From positions 22,983,501 to 23,047,500 of the forward strand of contig CM053140.1 of assembly GCA_028571685.1 (NCBI GenBank): DNA of 64,000 nucleotides, given 5' to 3'. Source of the stretch: Heterohyrax brucei. Taxonomy: Eukaryota; Chordata; Mammalia; Hyracoidea; Procaviidae. A program made the translations under genes and the position numbers. Below, in pieces: positions 45,940 through 58,545 of the stretch. The notes under the pieces are model-generated. The model searched no databases. It saw only the letters and a list, made by a program, of their open reading frames with translations, and had not been told where the DNA came from. How positions within the stretch are numbered: the stretch's first letter is position 1; the number at the start of each line of letters is the position of its first letter.

Positions 45940-47125
45940 AGATAATTTTAGAATAGACAGCAATTGTATCATACACTGGAACCTTTTGTGTCTCTTTGTG
46001 TTTGCAGCAGGGGACAACTTGCTCTATCATCTCTGTGCTAGGAGACATTTTTAGAGCACAGCTATTATATGAAATATAACACGGAGTCACCTGGAAGGCA
46101 CTATGCTGAGTGAAAAATGACAAACATTGTATGAGACCATTACTGCAAGGACTTCCAAGGTTTAAGCAGAGAAGAAAGTAATCTCAGACAGTTACCAGGG
46201 TGGGGAGGGCTGAAAAGGGACAGTCACAGATTAGACAGTAGATAGGAACTGCAGCAGGTGAAGGGAATGACAGGAAGCAGTCAGTACAAGGGAGGTTAGC
46301 ACAACTGGATCACATCAAAAGCTCAAAGGCTTTCTAAGTACAACCCAACATTTTCCAGCACAGACTAGCAGGGACAGTTTTGGGGAACCACAGTTTTTCA
46401 GGACACCTAGGCTAATTAGCACAATGCGGTTTATTTTTTTTAAGAAAATGTTCTGCATATCACTTGGATGAGGGGTGTCTGGCTTCTTAACAGCTATAGT
46501 GGCCATCTAAGCAGCATCAACTGGTCCCAATCCACCTGGAGCAGTGGAGAATGAAGGACACCAAAGATAACAGAAAACCATGAGCCCAGCACACAGAAGG
46601 AGCCATGTGATCCAGACACTTCATCAGCACGAGAGAGAACGAGATGGTGCCTGGTTATAACCAATGGCTGCCCTGACAGGGAACACAAGTTAAGTCCCTG
46701 ATGTAGCAGGAGAAAGACAGGTGTGCAGAATAAGAACTCCAGTAAAAAAACCACAAGCTATTAAGAAGTGCACACTTCATGGTCCGTCAGACGGCAGGGT
46801 CCCTTAAAAATACAGCCCCCGCACTCTCAGTTAGCCCAGAGACGAAAAGAGGACCAACGACTACTCTTCAGACAAAGACCAGACTGGACTAGAATATATA
46901 GGCGATGCTGGCATAGAATATGCTTCTTGGCTTAAACACAGACACAGGGCTGTCTGGGCAATTCCTCTCTAGAAGTGACATGAGAGGGTGGAGGGGACAG
47001 GAGTAGGTAGAACGCATGTGGGAAATAGAGGGTAGAAAGAAAGAGTGTGCTATCACAGGGCGGTGGGGGCAACAGCAGTTACAGGTGCACGCTAATGTGT
47101 GTTTTGGGTTTTACATGGCAAACTG
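45940..47125 (+). mobile_element. Afrotherian L1 3' end (unit 2 copy)
   Basis: Partner of 9,060-10,225, with the same landmarks in order ('ctaattagcacaatgcggtt', 'gtgtgctatcacagggcggt'). Confidence 0.7.
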
Positions 47126-49150
47126 ATATGCAAACTTTGGCCTAAAGCACAATCAGAGATTTTAAAAGAGAGAGACACAGTCAATTCCAAAGGAGAGAGA
47201 TCTTCCCAGCACCAGAAAAGAACAGCCAGGAGCAGGGAGCTAGCCTCAGGACCTGGGACCCCAGCACTAAGAAACATCTGGAACCAGGAGACAGAAAGAC
47301 AGGTCTAGAAGTGCTGGCAGAGAACATCCGTAGGAGACAGAGTGGTGGCCTTTCCTGCCCACAGAGGGAGAAAGCTTCCCAGTGGAATAGGGTTCCTCTG
47401 GGCACTCATCAGCACCTAAATTCCATGCAGCCACACAATGAATTACTGAAACCAGGAGAGGAGTGCTGTGGGAGAGACTGCTGGTGTCGGAACTGGTCAA
47501 GACGGACGAGAGAACAGGGCAATCTGACTTCTGCCTCACAGACATCTTTTGAACCACTGACATCTCTTTTATCACATCCATTACTTTCCTGATCCACAAT
47601 CCATTTTCCCATCTACGCCTCTTCACATTCTTCCTTAATTTGTTAGTAACAAGCTCCCGTCTGATGTCATTCACCCAGGAATGATTCTTTCAAAACCCAC
47701 TTGCAGCCCAGAAGCTGTTCTGTTTTAAATCTCAGATACCCTCTCATCTATCTCTGTGGAATACCTGCCTGAGGCTGTCTCCTGACCTTGAAAAAACCTG
47801 GAGAGGTCTAAAGGACCTGTGGCCTCTGTCTCTTCCAGTGGGGCTCACATCGTCCTCAGCTCCCAAGTGTGTGAAAGCTGCCATAATTCAGAGCTCGGTT
47901 GTTCAAAGCCTGTCACATAAGGCATAGAGCTGGTAAAGGGAACAGTCAATCCAATCGGGTTGTGTTTACAGGAGTAAGGTCTACCTCAACCGGCAGGAGG
48001 AGCACTCTCTGGGAAAGTGACATGTGAAGTGAGACCAGGAGATGCCCATGGTTACAATGTTTGCTTCAGTCAACGGCAACAGCTAGTGTAAAGACTGAAA
48101 GGCACAGAAAATCTTCATCTCAAGGAAAGGTCTTAAAAAGCACACTGTGCCTCAAGTAACAGGACCCTGGATCTCACCCAAAACAGTTCCTTACCAGCAT
48201 TGTCCCGGGCTGCAATTTCCTTCACAGAGATAGATACCTTAAGGAGGAAAGAGCCTCTCTTCTCCCCAGGATGGCAGCTGGATTGCAAATACTTTCAGAG
48301 AGGAACAGTCAGCAATCTAACGGGGTTCTCAGGGTGGTGTAGAGACACAGACAGACAAAGTGGGATGCTGCTCTGAAACACCAACAATGCGGAAGTGGTT
48401 TTAGCATATGGTAACACGTAGAACCTAAAAGGAAAAGTCTACATTGTCAAAGGCAAAGCTGGCAATGCTCTGGAGGAAGCCAGGACGCCCAAATGTAAAG
48501 TCTCTCTCAGTTGCAGAGAACACATAGGATGCCAGCGACAGAACGTGGCCAGAAACGTGCATTTTAAAGTGCTCCTGATGAGACTTTAAAAGAAAATGAC
48601 AAACACAGGGTGGGTCACTGGAAGAAAGAGATGCTTTCTACGCAGCGAAAAAGAAATTGTCTGAATTACATCCAAACGTTTGGTGGAAGATCTTCATGGT
48701 GGAGTACGGGATCTCCTGGCCACTTCAGAGTGAAAAAGAGAGAGGAAAAAGATGGACTTAAAATGAACTGTGCAAAATGAATACAAAGCTTAAACAGATG
48801 GAAAATTCTGGTGTACAAACTAAGGACACACATTCTAGAATTTTCACCAAGCACATGGCTACACAATCTTCTGTAAAAGAGATTCAGCCAGTGACTAACG
48901 ATTCTAATCAACTATCACAGCAGAAAATTCATCAGCTACAACTGAAGGGGACAGAGAAACAATGCAAACAACACTGTCTGCCTCTTTGAATTTCATAGGA
49001 AGGGAACTGGTCAAAGGAGCTACATCCCTCCACTTGTAAGAAACGGACCGGACCACCCTTGGAGCACTCCAAACATCAGCAGATGTGTCAGAATTTGCAC
49101 GGGTAACAGGCACGGCTGCCTCCGTTTCAAAGGGTGGAGTCACAGCCTCG
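47126..49150. repeat. Duplicated non-coding block, unit 2
   Basis: Pairs with 10,226-10,870 and 11,700-13,100; the middle of the unit 1 segment, including an AfroSINE, is absent. No conserved open frame. Confidence 0.55.
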
Positions 49151-49154
49151 GTTT

Positions 49155-50095
49155 TAGTTATTCAGTACTGCTTTAATGGAAATACCACAAGTAGATGGCT
49201 TTAAAAAGAATTTTTTTTGTTTTTTTATCATGATGAATTGAAAGTACACAATCCAAGTCAATTTTGCACACACGCCTCTCTACAGCTCTATCTGCTCTCC
49301 CCACCCTGTGACAGCACACTCCTCTTTTGCACTCTTCTAGTATCCTCCCAACCAACAACTCTCTTTCCTCTCTACTCTCTTCTCTCCTCCAGGAAGAAGA
49401 CAGATGGACAAACTTCTATAAATATAAAGCCATAAAATACACACATCACATGCTAACTCTGTGTCCCCAAGTCCAGTCCATTCGTACTCTGAGTGCTGAC
49501 CTCAGTACTCCTTTCAGGTCTGGGGCCGCATCAAGTCTAGGAGCCATGTTCCCAGGGGACTCTCTACTTTGTCAGACCATCAGTTCTGGTCTTTTAGTAG
49601 AGTTCGTGATCTGCACACCTCTTTTCCTCATGCTATGGCAGGGACTCTACATCGCTGTCCCCTATCAAGATGATATTAGTCACGTCCAGTAAGCCAGAAG
49701 TCCAAATTCAAGGTGTCAGCTCCAGGGGAAGGCTTTCTCTGCTGGCACTGGAGCAAATTTCTTGTCCTCAATCTCCCTGGACTAGAGGCTTCTGAGGCAC
49801 AGGGAACCTCATCCTTTCCAAAGCATGTGCTCAGCTCCTGGCACTGCTCTTTGCTGCTATGAGATCCCCAAGTCTCAGCTTACCTCCCTTTCTGTTATAT
49901 TCCCAGAAGCCACACCAGGCCACCGTACAATCCCACACATTAAGTCCTGCCCCACCAACTCAACTGCAGCCCATCCACCTTCATTAACATCAGAGAGGCA
50001 GGATTTACAACATGAAGGACATTACACAATACCAGCCTAGTTAAACGGCTACATAGATTTTGGGGGGACACAATTCAATCCATGACAGTGTCCCA
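49155..50095 (-). mobile_element. MaLR-like LTR, antisense, split (unit 2)
   Basis: Partner of 13,106-14,068 with the same nested insertion. Confidence 0.6.
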
Positions 50096-50759
50096 GGTTT
50101 TCAAGAGTCAGATCTTCATCCACTCAGTTCTGGGGGATGGGATCACTGCTCAGTGCTCAGAGGACAAGGCAGCCATGCCCAGAGGGCCTACTGGGTGGGG
50201 CTCAAGGCATGCAGCTGCCACTCAGACGAACTAGGACAATGGGACCCCTCAAAGCCAATGGGCTGCAAGGGCCATCGGAGTGGGCCTGGAAGGTGCAGCT
50301 GAATCCCAGAGCTGAGGGGCCTCCTCCCACAATCCCGAGAGCAGGGCCAATGCCCAGAGTCCAGAGGACAACAATAATGCCCAGATGGTCCCAAACAGCA
50401 GAAAATTATTTTGTATCCTTAACAGCTAATATAAATTGCTCCGTCAGGTTTGGGATTTATGTGGCACTCATTATCCCTTCTTCTCCTTACATTTCCCCCA
50501 CAAGGAATGGAAAGGTCGACCTCACACCTGTCGCACCACTCTACTGCATACACAGTCTTCTAGATTTCACAGGCTGACAGGTGGAGAATTTGGCCCCAGC
50601 ATCAACTACTCCTCAAGTCTCAACTATACTTGATGGAGATGACTCAGAAGGTGAGATTCTGGCCTTGCAGTTGATTTATGACTCCACAGATGACACGATG
50701 GGGTTAACTGTGTTTTGGATGTTCCAAGGACAGGAATTTGAAGGGACCAAAGTTGTGGA

Positions 50760-50925
50760 AGGAAACCCTGGTGGCGTAGTGTTTAAGCGCTATGGCTGCT
50801 AACCAAACGGTGAGCAATTCAAATCCACCAGGCACTCCTTAGAAGCTCTATGGGTCAGCTGTACTCTGCCCTATGGGTTTGCTATGTGTTGGAATTCACT
50901 GGATGGCAGAGGTTGTTGTTGTAAA
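50760..50925 (+). mobile_element. AfroSINE (duplicated)
   Basis: One of the best-kept SINEs here: 'ggaaaccctggtggcgtagt', 'aaatccaccaggcactcctt'. Pairs with 14,730-14,890. Confidence 0.93.
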
Positions 50926-50929
50926 GGGT

Positions 50930-52585
50930 CAAATCTTATGGAATGAATTGCATCTCCCCAAAATCTGTGTCATAAATCCGAGCACCCATGCTATTGTTAT
51001 AATGTTATTTGGGAATGAGTTGTCTTAGTCGTGTGAATGATGCAGCATTAGTGGAGGCTGCATCTTCAGTCATTCTTTCTTGAAATGTTAAACAGATTAC
51101 ACAAGGAAGCAAGCAATCAGAAAACGGAAAAGTGATTCCATGCTTGGATTTATGACACAGATTTTGGGGAGATGCAATTCAGTCTATACCTAGATGCCCA
51201 ACAACAGAGGAATGGATAGGTAAACTGTAGTATATATATGGAGCATTACACAATGATAAAGAATAATGACGATTCCACGAAACATCTCATGACCTGGTTT
51301 CAACTGGAAGACATTATGTTGAGTGAAAGTAGTCAGCGACAAAAGGACAAATATTGTATGAGACCCTTATGATAAGATCTCAAAACCAGGCTTACATATA
51401 GAAGAAAAGACTCTTTGACAGCTGCAAGGGAGGGGAGGGAGAGAGGGCGAGGGGGGAAGGGTTTAGATTAGATAGCTGCTAGAAACTTGGTTGGGTCAAA
51501 TCGGTGATAGCACACATTAGAAACAAGAACAACATTAAGTGGAACTTCAGCATAACTTGAATACTCCTTCCATCTTAACCCAATATTGCAAGGTTAGAGT
51601 AGCTGGGCAGGGGTGGGGGACCACGCTCTTAGGCAAAATCAAGGCCAAATGGCACAACTAGCGTTTTGCTAGGAGGGCTCTCTGCACCCCACATGGGTGA
51701 GTGGTGTCTGGGGTCTTAAAAGCTGCCAAGCTGCCATCCGAGGGCACAGCAAATGGTCCCAACTCAGCAGGAACGGATGCTCACCAAGGACTAAAATGAC
51801 ATGGGGTAAAATCAACCCAGAAGACAGAGAGACCCACAGTGAGTGCCTACATCGACTTACGACCAGAAGGAACGGATCGTGCCTGGCTCCCATCAGTGAT
51901 AGCCACGATGGAGCTCACTACATTGAGCCTCACTGGCAACACAAGAATAAAATGAGTTGCACCCTGAGATCTCCACTAAAAGACCTCAATTGATGGTCCT
52001 GTGGTTTCGGGGTTCCCCTGGGAGCATGGCTCCTGGCTCTGATGCTGCCCTTGTCCATAAATCATAATGAAGGTCCACTCTTCGGACACGATTGGATTGG
52101 ACTTGGCGATGCAGAGTGACCATATACTGGATGCACTTTATGGTTCTATGCATCTATAGGATATCATCCAGCTGACCTCTGGCTGGAGGACAGAGAGTGG
52201 GTGGAGAGGAGGGGAAAGGTGACTGTTGGGAGGATAAGACATGTATGGAGCAGAGAGGAATAGTGTGCTGTCACTGGGCTGGGAGAGCAGTGGAAGCTGC
52301 ATATGGGTGGGCATGTAAATGTATATGGGAACCTACATTTTCACTCAGTCATAATAAAAAAGAAAAAAAAAAACAGAAAAGTGAGCTAGCAACCCAGGTG
52401 AAGATAATCCAGGGACAGAAGCCCCAAAAGACAAACATCTTCCACCAGAGGCCGCAGACACAGAGCCTTCTCCTAGAGTGCCCACCACAATTCAAACTTT
52501 CAGCCTCCTAAACTGTGAGAAAACAAACATGTTTGTTAAACGAACCCACTTGTGCTCTGTCTGTTACAGCAGCACTAGAGAACAA
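50930..52585 (+). mobile_element. MaLR/MLT1-like LTR split by an L1
   Basis: Left part 50,930-51,135 and right part 52,376-52,585 together match 14,905-15,285. Confidence 0.65.
51136..52375 (+). mobile_element. 5'-truncated L1 specific to unit 2
   Basis: About 1.24 kb of L1 3' end: 'aggacaaatattgtatgaga', a purine-rich tract with GGGA runs (51,425-51,460), and a long 3' UTR ending 'cattttcactcagtcataat' plus an A-rich tail. 'gaaaagtga' at 51,127-51,135 is repeated at 52,376-52,384. Unit 1 has the empty site at about 15,085. Confidence 0.85.
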
Positions 52586-52587
52586 AA

Positions 52588-52750
52588 GGTACCCAAGTGG
52601 TACAGTGAATAACTGCTCAGCTGCTCACCACCAAGTCACCAGTTCAAATTCACCAGCAGCTCCTAGGAAACCCTATGGGGCAGTTCGACTCTGTCCTATA
52701 GATTCACTAAGAGATGGCAGCAGCTCCAGGGCACTGAACAACGAGATCTA
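52588..52750 (+). mobile_element. AfroSINE (duplicated)
   Basis: Partner of 15,286-15,450. Confidence 0.85.
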
Positions 52751-52779
52751 ACTACAACAAGGTACTGTTCCACTGACAT

Positions 52780-53290
52780 TCATGCAAGTACTACACACAA
52801 GTGCCCAACAGTGGAAATAACCCAAATTCCCATCAGCAGAATCATGGATAAATAAAATGGAGTCTATCCATCTAGTGGACTATTATTCAGTCATAAAGCA
52901 AAATGAAGCTCTCGTAAATGCTACAGTATACATAAAACATGAAAACACTACATCAAATGAGTCAGACACAAAACAAACGTTCTAGGACCTAACTTGCACA
53001 ACACACCTAAAATAGGCAAGCATACAGAGACTGAAGTTTATTAGTGGTGACCAGGGGCTGTCGGGGGCTGAATGGAGGGATGAAGTGGAGTTACAGCTTA
53101 ACGCAAATTGGGATTCTGCTAGGGGTGATGAAAAATTTAGAAACTGATACTGGTGATGTGGTTGCACACAGGGCCAGATTAATGGATGTTACTCAATTAA
53201 ATATGTAAAACAGCTGAAAAAGAAAAGAGTTTTCTTGTATATATTTTACCAGACACACAAACACAAATTAGCATGAAATGAACACAAGAC
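52780..53290 (+). mobile_element. L1M-type 3' end (unit 2)
   Basis: Partner of 15,480-16,140, without the SINE at 15,737. Confidence 0.75.
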
Positions 53291-53722
53291 AGTATTTGAA
53301 TAAAAAGCAACTTACTGTCTTGAACTCAGTACATACCTGAAAGGAGAGGGATTTAGATACCAGGGGAGGAGAGAGAGGAAGTGGGTATTTCAAAAACGTC
53401 ATGCCAACTTTAAGCAGTACTCACCTAGAGAAATGAAATTACGTAGCAGGAACTGGAGTGTGCAAATGGATTTCCACAGGTAACTGAATCTTGGTCACCT
53501 TCTTCTGAATATGAAAAAAGGTCTACCTCTACGATAAAAAAAACAAAACCTGAATTATCATTCAGCATACTTGAAAACAAAAGATTATGTTAATGGCATT
53601 TGATTTACCAATCATTTCACAAATTTGACACTTGAAGACACTACATTTTGGAAACGAACCATACAGCTGGTCCTTCACCGTTTGGTGTTAGTTACCCTGG
53701 AGTGGATTTCAAATGATGGGAA

Positions 53723-53880
53723 CTGTTGGTGCGATTCCCATGGGACACCATTTGCTGGTGTGATTAACAGGGGACACCACTTGCTCGTGTGATTACCAGA
53801 GGATACCATTTGCTCGTGTGATTCATACAGGACACCACTTGCTGGTTTGATTAACAGGGGACACCATTTACTAGTGTGAT
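53723..53880. repeat. 29-bp tandem repeat at the LTR end
   Basis: The motif 'gggacaccatttgctggtg' + 'tgattaacag' repeats with a 29-bp period; ggacacc or ggatacc starts at 53,743, 53,772, 53,801, 53,830 and 53,859. A degenerate piece precedes them. The array occupies the U5 end of the LTR. Confidence 0.9.
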
Positions 53881-54309
53881 GTACATGAGGAGCTGAGGTT
53901 GAAAAGAATCACACTGACAACCAACTTTTCGTTTGCTGTCGGCAGAAAACGGACAGTCTCCAGCAAGTAGAGATTGACACCAGTTTGCTGAACCCAGCAG
54001 CTTTTATTGAGCAAAGTAAACAAGTTTTCTGCTGGCAAACTGAGAAAAAGCATCTCACCAGCCTTCCTTACTTCAAAACAAGTAGTGGCATTCCCAGGAA
54101 GGGGGATGAGAAAGTCCCTGAACTATTCTCCATCGAGTGCGAGTTTTCAGCACGTACCCGTTTGCAGTACACCGACACAACCTTGTCTCCAGGGCTTTCG
54201 CCAGGCTTCTGCCATTCTCAAGACAAGCCCCTATCTTGAGAAGGACCAGGGTAGGGTCAGCAGGATTTCACATTCTTTCCAAACACACTCATTGCTACAG
54301 GTCCCCACA
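53724..54309 (-). mobile_element. Solo retroviral LTR specific to unit 2
   Basis: On the minus strand it begins TGTGGGGAC (54,309-54,301) and ends CCAACA (53,724 side), with the standard TG...CA ends. A polyadenylation signal lies in 'ctcaataaaagctgctggg' (about 54,015-53,996). Unit 1 has no insertion at the matching point near 16,560. No convincing target duplication was seen. No viral genes are present, so this is a solo LTR left after recombination. Confidence 0.8.
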
Positions 54310-54729
54310 GATGTGCACAGCAGAACTTCTCCACAGGGTTTTCAAGGCTGGAGCCTTTTGGTAACAGATCACCAGGCTTGTCTTCCAAGGCCTACCTGGC
54401 TGGGTTTGAACTGACAACCTTTCAGCTAGTAGTGTTAACCCTTTGCACCACCCAGGAGCTCCCTGTTTCGCTCTTTACTGTCTACATCTTCTCCTGTTTT
54501 CTTATGCTTACATTCCACACATTTGACATACATTTAGGACCTTCATTCTACATTACATTTGGTTGAAAAGGAAACAAATTCTCTAATCATACTGCAGGTG
54601 TCACATACTATTTACTCAACTTAAGCCTTACTTTTTTTTGTACTCAAAATTATAAATTACATTTCTCCAGCAGCTGCACATTTTACATTTTTTTCAGGAA
54701 GAGCTCTGTGTGAAATAATTTTTATAAAG

Positions 54730-55170
54730 GATGAGCGGTCTTCTGCAACACTGTAACGTGGCTGCCCAAAGAAGAACAAATCTGGCCTGGAAGAAGCAAA
54801 CATCAAGGCTTTTTAGCAGCCATGACAACACTCTGTCACCCATAGTCTGGGCATGTGATCATGGAGAATCTGTTCCTGCACAAGGATACCATGCGTGGTC
54901 AACTCCAGGGACCTTCAGAGAGATGCCCTGACAGAGTAAATATAAGTCATGCAAACATAAACAGTGATTATGAAGAAGGCACATGCCCATGAACTTTGTC
55001 CTATTGTATGTGGGGTTGCTGTGAGTCCGAACTGAAGACACAGTACCTAACAACATGTGGCTGACCTTCGAGGATCCCTTCAAGTATTCTGATCTGTTAT
55101 GGGGTTGAACTCACCTTTCAATTAGCAGCTGAGTGCCTAATCAAAGCGCACTGCTGACAGTCCCCTTTAT
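54730..55170 (+). mobile_element. RTE 3' remnant and SINE piece (unit 2)
   Basis: Partner of 16,985-17,425. Confidence 0.6.
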
Positions 55171-55174
55171 ACAG

Positions 55175-55780
55175 AGACCTCCCATTTCCACCTCACTTTT
55201 ATCGTCACTGTTCGGAAATTGGGAACATGAATGGCCTTTGATCCGAGAAGCCTTCAACAAAAATATGACGCGTTAGTACTACAATCTGTGGCTGAATGAC
55301 CAGCATCTAAGCTGGCTCATATCCTGTCTCATCCAACCATTAAAATCTTGGACAAACACTGCTGTTTCAGCTCCAGAAAACCTTCAGCGACCACATCACC
55401 TTCTATCTGCAGACCAAGTAGGAATGTCTGTATTGTTTCACACATAATCATGACGAAAATGTCGGCTTTGTACCCAAAGAAATTCAGGAAACGTGCCCGT
55501 AATTTCCTTCTGAATTTGGGATCCATTTGAGACAGACACGGGGGAACGATGTAGCAGTCGGCGTCTGCAAGGATTACACCGTTGGAAACCCCATGGGGCG
55601 GCTCTACTATCCTGCAACGTTGCTATCAATCAGACTTCACGGCAATCTTTTCAGACGTTTCAAAATCCACCTACCTATTTCCAACTCATGCTTTAAATTC
55701 GTCTCTTAAATATCTACAAATATCTACAAACATTAAAAGAGGAGATACGTACATAACTCCTCATCATCTTAGTTTCTGTA
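55175..55780. repeat. Duplicated non-coding block, unit 2
   Basis: Partner of 17,430-18,000. A short SINE-tail-like stretch lies near 55,560-55,640. Confidence 0.5.
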
Positions 55781-56480
55781 TGAACAGCAGCACTCCAATC
55801 GCTGCGGCACTTGGAGCAGCGCACGGGACAGCGAGGGCACAGGGCCTTCGCACTCGGGCCAACCGCCCGGAGCCTCCCCACTGCATTTCTCACAAACTCC
55901 CAGGGTAGTTGATGCTGTTGATCTGAAAAACCACTTTTGCTCAGCGAGAGTCCCATGGTTTTACCTGTCATTCCACCCAGAGATACAGCGCCACTCACCT
56001 ACCAGTCGTACAACTTGCGGTACTTGCGAAGCGGAAGTCCCCAGACGGCCTGGGCCCCACAGGGCTTCCGCTGAAGAGTGACGTCGGAGGGAGCTCCGCC
56101 CACCGGACCGCCCCCTTCGGGACCCTGCGGCCCTGCACAACGTGGTGACGGTAAGGCCCGCGGCTCCCGCGGCTTTCCCAGGGGTGAGAAGTCAGGAATG
56201 TGGGAGACAGCGGGGGCACAGACCTCAGCTCGGTGCGCTGTACGTGCTGCTGGAACAAGCATGACACACACAAAGCCAGGCCTCCCTCCCACAGCGGCTG
56301 TCGAGGCACCCAGCATGGCGGCCGGCCCTCACACTACCACTTCCGCTTCCCGTTTTTGGCAACAGTTTTTTGCAATGTCACGGGCTCCGAACGCTGACCC
56401 AGAGGGCTCTACCCAGTGACCGGTCGAGTTCGGTGCCTTCGCTCGGTCTAAGGTTCTGTGCACTGGGGTCTTCTTTGCCT
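55780..56480. promoter_or_regulatory. CpG island, candidate promoter
   Basis: GC-rich; 56,031-56,185 alone holds about 17 CpGs. It contains 'cagcatggcggccggcc' (YY1-like), 'ccacttccgcttcccg' (ETS-like) and 'gtgacgtcgg' (CRE/ATF-like). A strong donor-like 'gacg|gtaagg' lies at about 56,150 on the plus strand and 'ggtag|gtgagt' at about 55,995 on the minus strand. Either or both could end a first exon. The downstream gene is not visible in the window. The 105- and 113-codon frames inside are open partly because of high GC and match nothing I know. Confidence 0.6.
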
Positions 56481-56569
56481 CTGGAAACAAAAGCCTAAGG
56501 TTTCTGAAATGCACAAAGAAACACAAGACAGTTCAGTAGGCAAAGATTTCTAATGTACTTGGAGAGCAA

Positions 56570-56845
56570 AGGAAGATGTATTTCCATACTTATCCATTTG
56601 AAAGTCAATATTTACCATGTCTTTTAGAGAAATATTCACCTCTCATATGTATTTGCCAGTCTTTAAAATTGTTATAAGTGCCTCCTTTGACTTCTCTTTT
56701 ATGGTTTGTTTTCTCTTACCTATCAGGTGTCTCTCCTTAGGAATAGGCGACCAACTCTGCAAACCCAGTCTGAACTCTGCAAGAGCTGAGGACACTTGAG
56801 AGGAGCATTTTCGACGATGAGAGGCAGGTGGGCACTATTACTTCT
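56570..56845. repeat. Duplicated block with the L1 empty site
   Basis: Partner of 18,770-19,030. 'gcactattacttct' at 56,832-56,845 is the single-copy version of the L1 target site. Confidence 0.8.
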
Positions 56846-57034
56846 GAGGAAAAATAGGTAAAAGTGAAAGTCGTATTGAAAATGTCTGCTGTAAACCATT
56901 TTTACTTTTTTCTCTGGTACAAACATGTATAAGAAATTGATCACATATACTCATCTGAACTGGTTAAGGGCTCAGTTTTGAGATTTGCATATACACTGAT
57001 AGACCTTGTTGAACATTAAGTTTCCGTTTTATGG

Positions 57035-58545
57035 GATCTTGTGTAAAATGGGAATTCCACAACACTTAATTTTGCTCTTAAGGAATCTGTATATGCATCC
57101 AGAGGCAGTCATACACACAGAACCAGGGGACACTGCTGATTCAAAGTCAGAAAAGATGGGCATCAGAGGTGGATCCTTTTACCGTATCTTTACCATGTGT
57201 GCACTGAGCAAATAATCTGAGAAGCTGGTTTCTGCAAAGAGGAACAAGGCATCAGGATTGGAGGATGACTCATTAACAACCTGCCGTACGCAGACGACAC
57301 ACCTTACTTGCTGGAAGTGAAGCAGATCTGAAACACGGATGAAGAGCAAGAACTATAGCCTTCAGTACGGATTGCACCTGGTCATGGACTGTGTTCCCCA
57401 CAAAATCAGTAGCAATTTGGCTATGCCTAATTCCTGGTATTCAGCGTGCTGCCTCCATTTTGCAATTCCTGTCCCTATGAGGTGAGTCAGGGTGGGTGGG
57501 CAGCAGTGGTTTTGGCAGACTAAGATTCAATGGTGTAAGTTGGTTTGGGACCTTGAGGCAGTCTATGGAGGTATAAAGGATAAAATCTAGCAGAGAGAAT
57601 CGGGACCCTCACCCTATCAAGAACACAGCACCAGGAGAAGAGTGCATCCTTCAGGCCTGAGGTTCCTGGACCAAGGTGTTCCCCACCCAAAGACTGATGC
57701 AACAAACACAAGGACTTTCCTTCAGAGCTGACACAGGGACAGCCCTTCCCCTAAATGTGGCCTTGTAACCTACTGGACTGTGTAAGAATGAACTTCTCTC
57801 TTAAAGCCATCCACTGTCTGATAATTCTGTTAGAGCAGCACTGGCTTCCTAAAACACATCTCAACATCAAGAAAACAAAAATCCTTACAACTGGACCAGT
57901 AAGCAACATGGTAATAAATGTCAGAGGTTGTCACCAGTTTCACTGTACTTGGGTCTACAATCCACACCCATGGAAGCCACAGTCAAGAAATCAAAAGATA
58001 CACTGGGAACATCTGTGGCAAAGGATCTTTTTAAAGTACTGAAAAATGAGGATGTCACCTTGAAGACGAAAGTGTACCTGACCCAAGCCATGTTATTATC
58101 AGATGTAGCAAATGCATGTGAGAGCTGGATGATGAATGAAGAAGGCAGAAGAAGAGTTGATGCCTTTGAATTTTGGTGTTGGAGAAGAATGTTGAATGTA
58201 TCATGGGTAGCCAGAAGAACCAACAGATCTGTTCTTGAAAAAGTACAACCAGAGTGCTTCTTGGAAACAAAGATGGCACGACTACATCGTACATACTTTG
58301 GGCATGCTGTCAGGAAGGATCACTCCCTGGAGAAGGACATCATGCTTCACCAAGTGGAGGGTCAGAGAAAAAGAGGAAGACCCTCAGTGAGATGGGTGGA
58401 CATAGTGGCCATAACAATGGGCTTAAGCATAAAAATGACCGTGGGCATGAGGCAAGACTGAGCAGTGTTTTGTTCTGTTGTGCACGAGCTCACTATGAGT
58501 TGAAACCGACTTGATGGCACCTAGCATCAACCAGAACAAGTGAGC
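57035..58545 (+). mobile_element. RTE LINE (3' half) split by an LTR
   Basis: 57,035-57,400 and 57,863-58,545 form one RTE. The 177-codon open frame 57,928-58,461 is the conserved C-terminal part of the RTE polyprotein: MNEEGRRRVDAFEFWCWRRM, FGHAVRKDHSLEKDIML and KRGRPSVRWVD. It ends at the RTE tail 'tgaaaccgacttgatggcac' and 'ctagcatcaac'. A MaLR-like LTR (57,400-57,863) is nested in it. Confidence 0.9.
57400..57863 (+). mobile_element. MaLR-like LTR nested in RTE
   Basis: Partner of 22,196-22,671. Confidence 0.6.

Larger units (their letters stand above)
53687..54464 (-). mobile_element. AfroSINE variant split by a solo LTR
   Basis: 53,687-53,723 and 54,310-54,464 together match 16,540-16,716. 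Confidence 0.7.

Noticed and set aside
53723..53880. 29-bp repeats suggesting a CRISPR array
   Set aside because: Repeats are directly adjacent without spacers, in a mammalian LTR; a minisatellite.
56078..56419. 113-codon frame in the CpG island
   Set aside because: GC-rich sequence has few stops; the frame is not preserved in the unit 1 partner and shows no known domain.
57928..58461. 177-codon open frame as a possible host gene
   Set aside because: The VDAFEFWCWRRM and FGHAVRK...EKDIML motifs identify the RTE polyprotein C-terminus.
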